Below, piece after piece: positions 41,701-53,568 of a stretch of DNA of 64,000 nt. Within the stretch, counting starts at the first letter, position 1; each line of letters starts with the position of its first letter. Source of the DNA: Eleginops maclovinus (lineage: Eukaryota; Chordata; Actinopteri; Perciformes; Eleginopidae); contig NC_086351.1 of assembly GCF_036324505.1 (NCBI RefSeq), positions 998,501-1,062,500 of the forward strand. Reading direction: 5' to 3'. The notes beneath the pieces were generated by a model. That model was given only the letters and a program-made list of their open reading frames with translations. It did not search any database and had not been told where the DNA came from. A program made the translations under genes and the position numbers.

Positions 41701-44700
41701 AGCCAATTCTGACCGCTGGGAGGAGAATGTTTTCTGGGTGTGGGGGTAGGGTGGGATAGGGATCGGCGGGCGTTGTCGTGTCGTGCAAGACTCTGAGCGA
41801 CACTGAAGGAGTGCTCAGCAGCCTCTACGTAAGTCTTGTTGACCTCGCTTGTTTTTTTTGTTGTTTTAGGAAAGTTGTTGACTAGCTAATGTTAGTTTTT
41901 GATCACAGTTCAAGTTATCCTAACACATGCATGTGCACAGCTGTCCATATTAAGGAAGCTGTGTATACATGAATTGCAAACAGAAGTGACACAAAAACTG
42001 CAAAATTAAAGATCACTGGCCCATATCATGTTGATTTAGGTGTAAGCTATTTTTAGAATATTTACAGCTTTGCATTGCTGTCTGATGAACCTTTCAGTTG
42101 GGGAACTGAACTGAAGCGGCTATCCCCAGACTCCTTTGACAAAAACAGTAATTTGCCTTGCATAACACGGAGGGAGCTGGTCTACCCATGCCTTGATTGG
42201 TTTAGATGGTTTGTGTGAATGTTTGATTATATTTTATTGCAGCTTCTTGAGGAGACCATGTTTGCCTATCTGAAGAACGAGCTTAAGACGTTCTGTAAGG
42301 TTCTGAGTACTAATAACCTAGAATGCTTTGAGAGCCAAGGTAAGTATGAAGAAGTGGTTGATGGGGAAGAAGAAGAGCAGAGAAGGAGCAGAAGAGAGGC
42401 AATTATGAAGCTCACACTGGACTTCCTGAGAGGAATGAAGCAGGAGGAACTGGCAGACTCACTGAGAAACAGTAAGAAACTTAAAATAGATGCTCATATC
42501 ATAGATTCACACATCTACAGTTTACTGTCAATATGCTGTGCAACACCTGCATAAGATCTATACAGTATACTGACTTTACACATCAGCTGAAGCTCTTTGT
42601 CTAGCATATAGTACCTACTGTTGTGTCTGCTCTGGGTGTGTGTGGGTATGTGCATGACAGTGGAAATTACTCATGTTCAGGTCACATTTTATTAGTGGTT
42701 CTTTATAAAATGAATGAAGGCGAAACTCTGGATAGATCTTAAAGTCTTTGTATTGTCACTAAAAGAAACAATGTCTGCATATTTGCTGCATGCTAATGTT
42801 TAAGGAACTGAAGGTATCTCTCGGCTGTGATTGGATGTTCCTCTTCACATTACAAGTGGTGCAAAATGCTGCTTTTGAAAAGTGTCACTTCACCTCTGGG
42901 CTCTCTCGTTTCCAGCCGGGTCTTCGTTGAAAACAATGGAAATGTGCGTGCCTAAACACGGCCAGTGTCCAGCACCTAATAATCATTTGTTATTTTTCTT
43001 GTAGAATCTCTTGCTGCAGTGGGCCAACATAAACTCAAATCTAATCTGAAGAAGAAGTCTGAATATGTGTTTGAGGGGATTGCTAAAGCAGGAAATCCAT
43101 CCGTTCTGAATAAGATCTACACAGAGCTGTACATCACAGAGGGAGGGACTGCAGAGGTCAATCTTGACCATGAGGTCATACAGAATGAGAAAGCATCCTG
43201 GAAACCAGACACACCAGAAAGAACAATCGGATGTATAGACATCTTTAAGGCCTCACCTGGAAGAGATAAACCAATCAGAACAGCGATAACAAAGGGAATG
43301 GCTGGCATTGGGAAAACAGTCTTAACACAGAAGTTCACTCTGGACTGGGCTGAAGGCAAAGCCAACCAGGACATCCAGTTCATATTTACTTTCTCTTTCA
43401 GAGAGCTGAATGTGCTGAAAGAAAGAAAGTACAGTTTGGTGGGACTTATTCATTGGTTCTTTCCTGAATTGGAAAAAGCAGGAGTCCAGTGGTTTGAAGA
43501 GTCCCAAGTCCTGCTCATCTTTGACGGTCTGGATGAGTGTCGACTCCCTCTGGACTTCCACAACACTGAGGTCCTGACTGATGTCACAGAGTCCACCTCA
43601 GTGGATGTGCTGCTGACAAACATAATCAGGGGGAAGCTGCTTCCCTCTGCTCGCCTCTGGATAACCACACGACCTGCAGCGGTCAATCAGATCCCTCCTG
43701 AGTGTGTGGACATGGTGACAGAGGTCCGAGGGTTCACTGACCCCCAGAAGGAGGAGTACTTCAGGAAGAGGTTCAGAGATGAGAAGCAGGCCAGCACCAT
43801 CATCTCCCACATCAAGACCTCACGAAGCCTCCACATCATGTGCCACATCCCAGTCTTCTGCTGGATCTCTGCTACAGTTCTGGAGGAAATGCTGAAGACC
43901 AGAGAGGGAGGAGAGCTACCCAAGAGCATGACTGAGCTGTACATCCACTTCCTGGTGGTTCAGTCCAAAGTGAAGAACGTGAAGTATGATGGAGGAGCTG
44001 GGACAGATCCACACTGGAGTCCAGAGAGCAGGGAGATGATGGAGTCTCTGGGGAAACTGGCTTTTCAGGAATTGAAGAAGGGCAACATCATCTTCTATGA
44101 GTCTGACTTGACAGAGTGTGGCATCGATATCAGAGCAGCCTCAGTGTATTCAGGAGTGTTCACACAGGTCTTTAGAGAGGAGAGAGGACTGTACCAGGAC
44201 CAGGTGTTCAGCTTCGTCCATCTGAGCGTTCAGGAGTTCCTGGCTGCTCTTTATGTCCATCTGATCTTCTTCAACTCTGGAGTCAACCTGCTGTCAGAAG
44301 AACCAACATCCTCACTGTGGTCTAAATGGATCGGAGTCACACCTGGAAACCTCTATGAGACTGCTGTGGACAAGGCCTTACAGAGTCCAAACGGACACCT
44401 GGACTTGTTCCTCCGCTTCCTCCTGGGTCTCTCAGTACCAACCAATCAAATGCTCCTACACGGCCTGGTGACACAGACAGGAAGCAGCCCGCTGACCAAT
44501 CAGGAAACAGTCAAATACATCAAGAAGAAGATTGAAGATAATCTCTCTGCAGAGAGAAGCATCAATCTCTTCCACTGTCTGAATGAGCTGAACGACAGTT
44601 CGCTAATTCAGGAGATCCAGAAATGCCTGAATTCAAATTGCCTGTCCACTGATAAGTGGTCTCCTGCTCAGTGGTCAGCTTTGGTCTACATCTTACTGTC

Positions 44701-47700
44701 TTCAAAAGATATCCTGGAGGTGTTTGACCTGAAGAAATACTCAGATTCAGAGGAGGATCTTCTGAGGCTGATGCCAGTAGTGAAAGCCTCCACCAAAGCT
44801 CTGTAGGTTGAAAATGAGGGGGCTCCAAGGGTGATTTTATGGGATGTGTCACTGATTGCTGGAACACTATTTTAAGTTTTCTAATTATTGTGAAAAAAAT
44901 TTTTTTCTAAACAATGAGTAATAAATATTGAAGAAACATGTTACTTTACGTGTTTGTTGCCAATCCTTCTTCAGGCTGAGTTGCTGCAATCTGTCAGAGA
45001 AAAGCTGCAAAGCTCTGTCTTCAGTGCTGAGCTCTGGGTCCTCCAGTCTGAGAGAGCTGGACCTGAGCAACAACAACTTGCAGGATTCAGGAGTGGAGCT
45101 GCTCTGTGAAGGACTGAAGGAACCACGTTGTAAACTGGAAACTCTCAGGTCAGGATTCATCAATTTGTTTAACAGATATTGTACAACAACATACGGTGGA
45201 AATATTTCTCACGTATATCCAGAGGATGACTTATTATTCCAGTTCTTTGGAACTCTCTGGACTTTGATATTCAATTATTCAACCTTACCAAAGTGTCCAG
45301 TCTCCTACAAGTAGCGTTGGAGGTATTGGGGGGAACAGGGAGAAGCAGGCCATATGCACCAGTGTTGTAGTCAAGTCACCAAGTCTGATTCAATGAGTTC
45401 CCACTCTTCGAGTCCGAGTCCAAGTCCGAGTCATCATGTAGTAATCTGAGGAGATATATTTGAATTAAATTTAGCTGTTGGTTTGTGTGGTTCTCCACTT
45501 CTACTTAACTGCTGTTAAGCATTTTGTCTGCAATTTTTGTATGAAAGGTACTATAAAAATCTAAGGATTATTGTCATTATTATAATTATTGACATTGCGT
45601 CAAGTTCCAAGACAGCCTTCCAAGAGCAGCTTCACAAATAAAAAGGATCTACATTAAACAAAATGACCCACTGTCAGCATTTCCGGTTTACTTGTAAGAG
45701 AAGAGAGACAAAGGGGAGAGACAAAGTTGTTAGAAAGAGAAGTGTCCAGTTTAGTTTGATGTATTACAGTGTCTGTTTATTGTTAGAACCAGCAATAAAC
45801 GGATGTTTCAAATTCATCTTTTCTCCGTGATAAATAATAGCCCAGACAGTTGGTTACCGGCTGACAACGAGCCACGTCAGGACTTGCCGCCGAGCATCCA
45901 AACTACGGTTTAGGATACCGATAGTAAAGAATGTAACAGAACTTTAGCTCATGATATTTGACGTGGTCCAAGTCTTTTCCTCAATCGTCCTTTCACAGAA
46001 AGAGCTTTGACTGAGCTCTCTCAGTCAAAGCATGGACTGAGAATAGTGGGGGCGCGCGGTACGAGTACTCGCCTCGCAGCTGCACACGCCTGGGGCTGTG
46101 TACATCCGGACTTAAGACAAAACTAGTTTGAGTCCAAGTCCGATCGTCATTGCGCGTCCAGGACTGGAGTACTCCAATTCTGAATTATGCACAACAATAT
46201 CAAATCTGTGTAAAATAATGCACCACAGTTAGTTGGAAAGCGGTCATTGGCATGGCCTTGAACCTATGGCCTTGTTTTCCCTAAATCTCCTGTTTACAAA
46301 AGGTATTTCCAAAAACAGCAACAAGTTATATATTATTGTAATAAAACCCTTAATTGTATCTGCAGGGTATCAGGATGTCTGATCACAAAGAAAGGCTGTT
46401 CTTCTCTGGCCTCCGCTCTGAGATCCAACTCCGTCCTGAGAGTGCTGGACGTCAGCTACAATAATCCAGGAGACAGAGCAGTGGCTCGCCTTTCTGCTGT
46501 AAGACTTCGATCCCTCAGGTATGAACAGGATGAGTTTGTTTTATTCAGTAGGTCGACATAAGTGGTTTTTAGTCATTAAGTGTTGATCTGACTTTGTTTT
46601 CACTCCAGGGTGGACCATGGTGGACAGCAGTTAATGACACCGGGTCTAAGGAAATGTAAGTGTGTTTTTATTGAATAAAGAGAACAGGTTGAAGATGACA
46701 AACTTAGAAAACGTTGTTGTAAATGTACAACACCATGGGGATGCATCCCTTTCTAAATAAGGATCTAGCCCAAATGCTTAAAGATGCAAATGTCCTGTCT
46801 TACCTGGACTGCTGCAACCCCCATGTATTCTTGACATTATTGAAAATCTTCGATGGCCCCCAGAGCCTACCGTTCACTACTGACATATTCCTTAGAGCAG
46901 GGGTCTTCAACGTTTTTCAGGCCAGGGACCCCCAAACTGATGGAGAGTTGGAGCAGGGACCCCCTACTATTAATATGGCATACAATTGTGTTTTATATTA
47001 AACGGGGCCTAGTGCAGTGTGTAAACATAGATACTGTTATTGTACATTCAATACTAAGCTATTCAAATAATACACAGGTTAATATATTCATGTTTTTATT
47101 TTAAACAAGTGCAAGGTACAGTGTGGCCGTACCACTGCCATTTATGAACATATATCTTGCACACAACACAGGGCTATTAAAATAAATCACAATAAAAGTT
47201 TGAACTTTAAACAAGTGCAAGGTGCAGAGTGGCTGTGCCACTGTCATTTATAAACAAACACTGAGCTATGAGATTTTAACACTAAACATGCATGTAGATG
47301 GGACAATGAATCCTCAAACCATCTGTGGATGGCACACGTACTCTCACATCAGTGAGATGTCTGACCCTGATGAGCAGCACACAGCTGATCCAGCCTTGGA
47401 CGGATGGAGGTTGTCAGGCAGAGGGTCATATCAGCCTCAGGCTGCAGCCTTGACCTGTATTTGTTTTTCAAGTAAGTCAGTGAGGAAAATCCACTTTCGC
47501 AAAGATAGGTTGTGGCAAAGGGCAAAAGGCTCATCATGGCTTTTCCTGCCAATTGCGGAAAGTCTTTCAGGCAAGAGATCCAGAACTGGGTGAGTGGTTT
47601 TGTGTCATATATGTGTCTGAACGTACTGTCAGTGGATAGTTCGATTAGCTGATCCTCCTCCGTCACTGTCAGGTGTGTGCCGTCTGCTGCGTTGTCTGTG

Positions 47701-50700
47701 AATGGAAACAGTATCCATGTCTTGTCCCTGCGCCAGGAGTCAGCCTCAGAAAAGTAGTGCCCAAATTGTCCCTCGAGCGCCTCCAAATGCGCAAGAATTG
47801 CGCGTGTAATGGGGGGCGAGAGCACAGCAGAATCTCCCAGCTCATCCACTGATGGAAACATGGAAAATATTTCCTCCCCGATGCGCTCCCTCCACCTTTT
47901 GATTTTTTTTAGAAAGCCTTCCATTTTGTCATACAGTTGAATGGCATGGGTATTGCGGCCTTGCATTGAACTGTTCAGTTTGTTCAGCTCAGCGAAAACA
48001 TCAGCAAGATAGGCAAGTTTGGTGACCCAAACATTGTCACTGAAAAGTGCAGCCAGCTCTGTGCGCTTTTGGAGAAGTAAAAACTCCCGAATAGACTTGC
48101 GCAATTCCAGCACACGTGACAACACTGTTCCACGTGAAAGCCACCGAACCTCGGAATGGTAGAGTAGCGCAGTGTGTTCTTCTCCCTCAGCAGCACAGAG
48201 ATTCGAGAAGAGACGTGTTTGCAATGCGCTCTTCTTGACTAGGTTGACTACTTTCACTACCGAGTCCATGACATCTGCCAATTCAGCGCTCATATCTTTG
48301 GCAACAAGTGACTCCCTGTGTAGCATGCAGTGCGTCCAAATCACTTGCGGAGACACATCCCTTACAAGCGCGATTAGTCCACTTTTTAAACCAGCCATGG
48401 CTCTTGCACCGTCAGTGCACAGCGCAATATTTTGTCCACGGAATGTCATTCTCTCTGAAAAAAACATCGATCACTTTGAAGATTTCAGAACTAGTTGTGC
48501 GTTGAGGGAGGCACTTACAAAACAAAAATTCCTCCTGCATTTCCTTATCATCGACAAAGCGCACAAACGCCAGAAGCTGGGCGTCCTTCGACACATCTGT
48601 TGACTCGTCTAATTGTAACGCAAATGCATCTGCCAACCTCAGCTTCTCTATCAGTTGCATCCTCACATCAGATGCCATCTCGTCTATACGGCGAGCTATG
48701 GTTGTGTCCGACACTGGAATGGTTTTCAGTTTATTAATGTCAATATCATTTCCATACATGGTTTTACACATATCGGTTGCTGAAGGCAATATTAAATCCT
48801 CTGCAAGTGTGTATGGCTGTTTCTTCTGGGCAATCCGAAGAGCAATTTGATAAGAGCATTTCAAAGCTAGCTCCCCAACTTTGGCTGATTTTCTGATCAA
48901 TGTCTGTTGACCTTGGAGGGATTTGAGGCTAGCTTGGAAGTATTCAACAGGTTTGTCTTTTAAGTGGCTGTGTGCTGTCTCCAAGTGACGCTGCAGCTTT
49001 GATGGCTTCATAGATTCATTTGAAAGAACAGTAGAGCAAATGACACACATTGGAAACTCAATGCCATCTGTCTCCTTAAAGGTAAACCCGAACTTCAGAT
49101 AATGATCTGAATATTTTCGTGTCTTCTCCCTTTTGCGCTTACCCTTATTAGCTGCAACATCTGCAGGCGCAGCAGGTTCTGCCTCGTCACTTGCATGTTC
49201 ACTGGTGGATGGTATCTCGCTTGTGCTTGTTGATTTTTCCGCTCGAGTTACAAAACGATCCATTTTATATGTATGGTCTTCTCAATAATGTCGCTGCGTG
49301 CATCCCTGTGTCTGGGTCTTCAGTAAACTGGGGCCTGAATAGGCTCTCGTCCAATGACGGGGAACCTGACAGAGCCAGCGCATAGACATAATATTATGTC
49401 TATGAGCCAGCGTGTGTCACACGGCCTCGTGATTGGCACATCTGCCTCCATTTTTCCGTTCGCTATAATATTTTGGATTTGTGTTGTGCATTTAAAGACA
49501 TTGCAATTTGTGGGAAAAAACGGTTTGTAAAAAAAAAATATATATATAAAAAATTGTCTAATCAACCAAAGATTTCGCGACCCCCCTGCAGTACCTCCGC
49601 GGACCCCCTGGGGGTCGCGACCCCCCTGTTGAAGACCTCTGCCTTAGAGTGTGACCACAACCAATAACCAATCACTGAAGTCATTTATATTTGGGTTCCT
49701 GGATCTATTTCAGCCTCTCCTCTCTCCCCCCTCTCCCCCCCCCCTGTGAAGCAGCAGTAAATACTTATAACGCGTTTCTTATCTTAAATGACCTAGTTAG
49801 CATTTTTAAATAGTATTTACCTTTCTAATCACTCCCCTTTCAGACTGTACTTTAGTTTTACTGTCCCATACTTTGGAATGATTTCATAACTGCTTTTATT
49901 TATTCTGATCTTTTTCTAAACTATAATAATATTATAAAGGTGTGCCTTGGGAATATTGTTGACATAAATGAGGACCAAACTGTTTGAGAGCCCCTAAGAA
50001 AACTGAGAGTAACAGTAACTATCCAAAGTTTAGAACTAGAGTTTCTGAACCCTCAGAGTCCTTCACCTCACTGAGCTCCAGTTATCTGAGGCAGAGCTTC
50101 AGGAGAGGACTCTGCCTCCACCTGTTCTAGAAACAGCGTCCAATCCCTGATAGCAAAGCTAGCTAACAGGATGCTAACAACAACAGTCCTCCTCTCTCTC
50201 CCTCGCTCGCTTGCACAAAATGCGCTTGTGTCAAAGCACAGAGCCGACCTGAATGACAGACAGAGGACCCCAAAGTACTTGTACTACTGTATGGTATTAC
50301 TTTGGATGGCATGATTGTATGATCAGTATGACAGATTAAAAGATCCTGATTTTTCTTTGTTATATTCTTCATGTTGTGAGAAATGTTTGTCCTGAAATCC
50401 GGGGCTATTTCTAAAACCAGGGCAGACGACAGCACTGGTGCTGCCCATCTAGGCTGAAGTGCTCCTATTGGTCACCGCCGCTCCAAACTGTCCCGGAACG
50501 CTGCGCTCAAAGTTCCTATTATTTCCACTTGGACTAAAAGTCTTATCCTTCCCCAAAATACATTTCGTGCCTAGCTGTGATCCAAGCTAGATGTTAACAT
50601 TAAGATGCTGACATCACATTAACAATGCTTATATTCTCTCCACCAGACGCCCGTGAACTCACACTGGACCCAAACACAGCGAACAAAAAGCTCATTCTGT

Positions 50701-51176
50701 CCGACAACAACAGGAAGTTGACAGCGAGCAAAGAGACGCAGCCATATCCTGATGATCCAGAGAGATTTGACTACTGGAAGCAGGTGCTGTGTACAGATGG
50801 TCTGGACGGTCGCAGTTACTTCGAGGTGGATTGGGCAGGACATGTTTATATAGCAGTGACTTACAGAGGAATCAAAAGGAGAGGAGAAAGTGAAGACAGC
50901 TGCCTTGGAAGGAATGATCATTCCTGGAGTCTGAGCTGCTCTGAAAATGAGGGTTACTCTATCCTTCACCGTAACAAAAGAGAAAAGATCCCTATCCCCA
51001 CCTCGAATAAATTGGGGGTGTATCTTGACTTGCCTGCCGGCACTCTGTGCTTCTTCAAGATCTCTGCAAACAAAGTCACCCACATCCACACCTTCCACAC
51101 CACATTCACAGAGCCGCTCTTCCCTGCCTTCAGGGTAAGGATGGACCTGCAGAACTCGTCTGTGTCTTTGTGTTAG
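38705..51176 (+). CDS. NLRC3-like NOD-like receptor (repeat exons, FISNA, NACHT, LRR, B30.2)
   Basis: Fifteen coding exons: 38705-38775, 39329-39436, 39644-39727, 39891-39974, 40138-40260, 40362-40469, 40677-40760, 40924-41046, 41190-41247, 42243-42471, 43005-44802, 44975-45148, 46366-46518, 46609-46655, 50647-51176. All phases agree, giving 1257 residues without a stop. The start [13 protein letters not shown] is typical of the fish-specific NLR-C expansion. Order: seven short repeat exons ([20 protein letters not shown] type), a linker exon with an acidic stretch, FISNA, NACHT, two LRR-type exons, and a PRY-SPRY domain. These are cytosolic innate-immune sensors with largely unknown ligands. 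No PYD or CARD is seen. The last intron carries an antisense hAT element. Confidence 0.92.
39329..41046 (+). repeat. tandemly duplicated N-terminal repeat exons of the NLR gene
   Basis: Exon starts 39329/40362, 39644/40677 and 39891/40924 are each 1033 bp apart, with near-identical introns. Inside the first copy, 39644, 39891 and 40138 are each 247 bp apart. All seven exons are multiples of 3 in phase 2, so copy number can change without breaking the frame. They encode the consensus [20 protein letters not shown]. Confidence 0.9.
43005..44802 (+). CDS. FISNA-NACHT exon of the NLR gene
   Basis: Single 1798-bp exon (phase 1 in, phase 2 out). FISNA occupies roughly the first 75 residues ([20 protein letters not shown], ending near VNLDHEVIQ). 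Walker A GMAGIGKT is at 43295-43318 (about residue 455 of the full protein). Walker [10 protein letters not shown] is at 43511-43537, followed by the sensor region [10 protein letters not shown] winged-helix/NAD2-like part ends with [14 protein letters not shown]. All ATP-binding motifs are intact. Confidence 0.95.
44975..46655 (+). CDS. LRR exons of the NLR gene
   Basis: The exon at 44975-45148 is 174 bp, the standard size for an NLR LRR exon, with [20 protein letters not shown]. The exon at 46366-46518 is 153 bp with [20 protein letters not shown], and a 47-bp linker exon at 46609-46655 leads to B30.2. Only about three LRRs are present, few for this family. Confidence 0.85.
45360..46182. 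mobile_element. probable hAT-like MITE
   Basis: The left end cagtgttgtagtcaagtcac and the inverted right end (cagaattggagtactccagt) share the CAG..TTG.AGT pattern. The interior is rich in 'gagtccgagtccaagtc'. 'tatgcac' occurs on both flanks. In NLR intron 12. Boundaries approximate. Confidence 0.45.
46898..49641 (-). mobile_element. full-length hAT transposon, ZBED-type, with 8-bp target duplication
   Basis: Terminal inverted repeats caggggtcttcaac and, at the other end, gttgaagacctctg (13 of 14 match), flanked by perfect CCTTAGAG duplications at 46890-46897 and 49642-49649. Length 2744 bp. It sits antisense in the last intron of the NLR gene, and the flanking exons still join in frame. The near-end sequence ('gggaccccc') is GC-rich and palindromic. 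Confidence 0.93.
47349..49263 (-). pseudogene. hAT transposase (BED zinc finger) broken by one frameshift
   Basis: Two overlapping reading frames, 49263-48412 (283 residues) and 48467-47349 (372 residues), read as one transposase interrupted near 48428-48440. The first part starts [11 protein letters not shown] and carries a BED finger (CVICSTVL, then HLETAHSH) and [11 protein letters not shown]. The second continues with [12 protein letters not shown] and [15 protein letters not shown] and ends in the hAT C-terminal dimerisation region ([20 protein letters not shown]). No other stop is seen, so the loss of function is recent. A sequencing error in the short A-run at the break cannot be excluded. 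Confidence 0.85.
50647..51176 (+). CDS. PRY-SPRY (B30.2) terminal exon of the NLR gene
   Basis: Encodes 176 codons including the stop. [23 protein letters not shown] and [53 protein letters not shown] and [10 protein letters not shown]. It is a ligand-recognition domain common in fish NLRs and TRIMs. Phase matches the exon at 46609-46655 across the transposon-bearing intron. Confidence 0.93.
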
Positions 51177-53568
51177 ATCGGGGAACAAAGCCCCAACTCA
51201 TTAAAACCCGCAGACTTTGAGGCGTATTATCCTGTGAGGGCTAAGGACGGTGCCACTTCTAAATCACCTAGTGCTTGGGGGGGGGGGGGGGGGGTCATGA
51301 AGGATGGGTCATGACTGAAGGAACGAGATTGCGGATGAAAGCGACCGAAATGGGATTTCTCTGCAGGGTGGCTGGCATCTCCCTTAGGGATAAGGTGAGA
51401 AGTTCAGTCTTCCGGGAGGGACTCGGAGTAGAACCGCTGCTCCTTCGCGTTGAAAGGAGCCAGTTGAGGTGGTTCGGGCACCTAGTGAGGATGCCACCTG
51501 GGGGAGGTATTCCAGGCACGTCCAGCTGGGTGGAGATCGAGGGGCAGACCTAGGACCAGGTGGAGGGATTACATCTACACGCTGCCTGGAAGTGCCTTTG
51601 AATCCCCCGGTCAGAGCTGGTTGATGTGGTCAGTGGCAAGGGACATTTGGGGCTCTCTGCTGGAGCTGTGACCACCGCAATAAGTGGGAGCAGATGGATG
51701 AATGTCATATATTTTTATATGTAAGCACATCATTCCATTGAGTTTCTCTTTTTTAAATCTTAAAAAGGAATCAGCCAAAAAGAATCCAAGAAGCTTCTCG
51801 TCTAGATAATTACGTTTATTGATACAATGATATGATAAGTCTACAAAGGAAAATCAGCTGTGGTCTTTCCCCATGTCACTGACCACAGTCCGCATCGAAG
51901 TAGTTATCTGTCACCAGCTCCATAGGAAAGGCCCCGATCTGTTTACCACTGGTTTTTCACTGTCCCGCTTGGAGGTATGCTTCTCCCATTGGTTGTCGAG
52001 GGTATCGGCCCCTTCTTATAGGCAAGTCCATGCCCCGTAGCGCTTGCTGCTCCATTCAGATCTTCTGTCGCCCTCTAGTGGTGTACTCAAATAACATCCC
52101 TTTAATCACATACTATAATGACATAATAGAACACATAGTAACAGTTGATGTCGTAGCGTCGGTGAGTGGGAGTTGGAGGCGGTGTGTTTAGTATGGAATT
52201 CCACGCGTCATTCTCCATATACTGTCATTAGCTACATGCTACTGTGAAGCTAAAAACAATAACAACCGGAAACCGGAAATCCAAGGTGTCGCCTACCAAC
52301 ACGACTATTGTGAATGATGTTCCAGCACAATATATTGATTTATTTTCACACTCTGTTTTGAGTTTGCGGGTGAGTAATATAGATTATATTATTTTGTGTC
52401 TCAATGCACTATTGTCATATCAGCTCTTTGTTATATTGGCTGCAAAGTTAAGAAGCACTTTCTTTTGGATGATATTCGTTGGGGCCCTGGTCCCACACTG
52501 GACCTCCATTTCTTTACAACGTTCCAAATGTCGAACATTAATTATGATTTAAAAGACGATATTGATAATGCAACTCAACTGTTAATACGTAGGTTGGTTT
52601 GGTGAGCAAATCTGATTGGTTATCCAGTTTTTGGAAACATTACATTGAAGCTCCTACAATTCATTATGTTAATACACATCTGTATTCATTTATGGGATTG
52701 TTGTATCACCAACACTAGTCCTCAGTGTCCCATAATCCACTGAGCTCCTAAAAGGTCATACAGTGTGTATACATCACCTAAATATCCGGGAGTGTCAGGT
52801 TACCACCTCATTTAGCACTCTCCAGTTATTGATCCTTCAAGATGACATCTTGTCTTCAGCTGGTAAAGGACTAGCTCACTTTAATCACTTATAATGTGAA
52901 GTAACAAAGACAGTATGAAGTAGCATAACATTTAAATACTCAAGTGAAGTAAAAGTACGTCCAGTAGTAACTTTCCATCACTGGTCCTTTTTGTAAGTTA
53001 TGAATGAGGGATTGGATGATAAATGATGTAAGCCAGGTAAGAAGTCTGAAAATAACGTGCTGAATATATATGACGTACCAGTTTCTGAAAGATTATCAGT
53101 TACCTACCAACATATGTTTGTTGATTTCTCTGTGCTCTGTTTCATTTATACTTTAAGTTGTAATTGAAACACAATAGACCAGGATCTGAGATCGTGACAA
53201 ACCCTTATATCGGAACACAGAATCAGATGCATCGATAAAGGTGTTTTTTTGTAATCGTTTTAATCCTGTATGTAAGCTCACCGGATTCCTCTTTGCCAAA
53301 TAAAAATAAAGACTATGTCCAACTATTCCTTTGTATTGTAAGAGGGAAGTCATTGTACAGAGTTCCTATATTTATCCAAAAACCACACACTGAAAGAAAT
53401 ACTTCAGACGTTGATAAGAGAAATGTTCAACAACTAATTCTCAGTGTTTAATGTTTCTGTCTCTGAGGGAGGAAGGTTTGTGAATGCAGGAAACAAAAGG
53501 ACAGCTCTTAACGTTCGTGCTACTTAAAAAAACATTCCTCTTGAATCCATTCAGCCTCCGTTTGAGCC
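51177..53568. other. convergent intergenic region between the NLR and Frizzled-PEF genes
   Basis: Holds NLR 3' flank, a G-run at 51275, a retrotransposon tail (separate entry) and otherwise AT-rich sequence. TTTAAT at 53447-53452 is ATTAAA on the minus strand, a weak candidate poly(A) signal for the Frizzled-PEF gene. Confidence 0.45.
51285..51705 (+). mobile_element. 3' end of a non-LTR retrotransposon (LINE), degenerate
   Basis: A reading frame contains RLRMKATEMGFLCRVAGISL, LGVEPLLLRVERSQLRWFGH and LVRMPP, the usual C-terminal tail of a fish LINE reverse-transcriptase ORF. The match continues out of frame ('gaccaggtggagggattac') and ends in 'gtgggagcagatggatgaatg'. Truncated and frameshifted; not functional. 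Confidence 0.75.

Noticed and set aside
44562..44867. 101-residue minus-strand ORF over the NACHT exon
   Set aside because: Antisense shadow of the NLR coding exon. Other minus-strand ORFs at 43117-43944 are likewise shadows.
46898..49641. hAT insertion as a disruption of the NLR gene
   Set aside because: The element lies wholly in the intron between 46655 and 50647, and the flanking exons join in phase, so the coding sequence is not broken.
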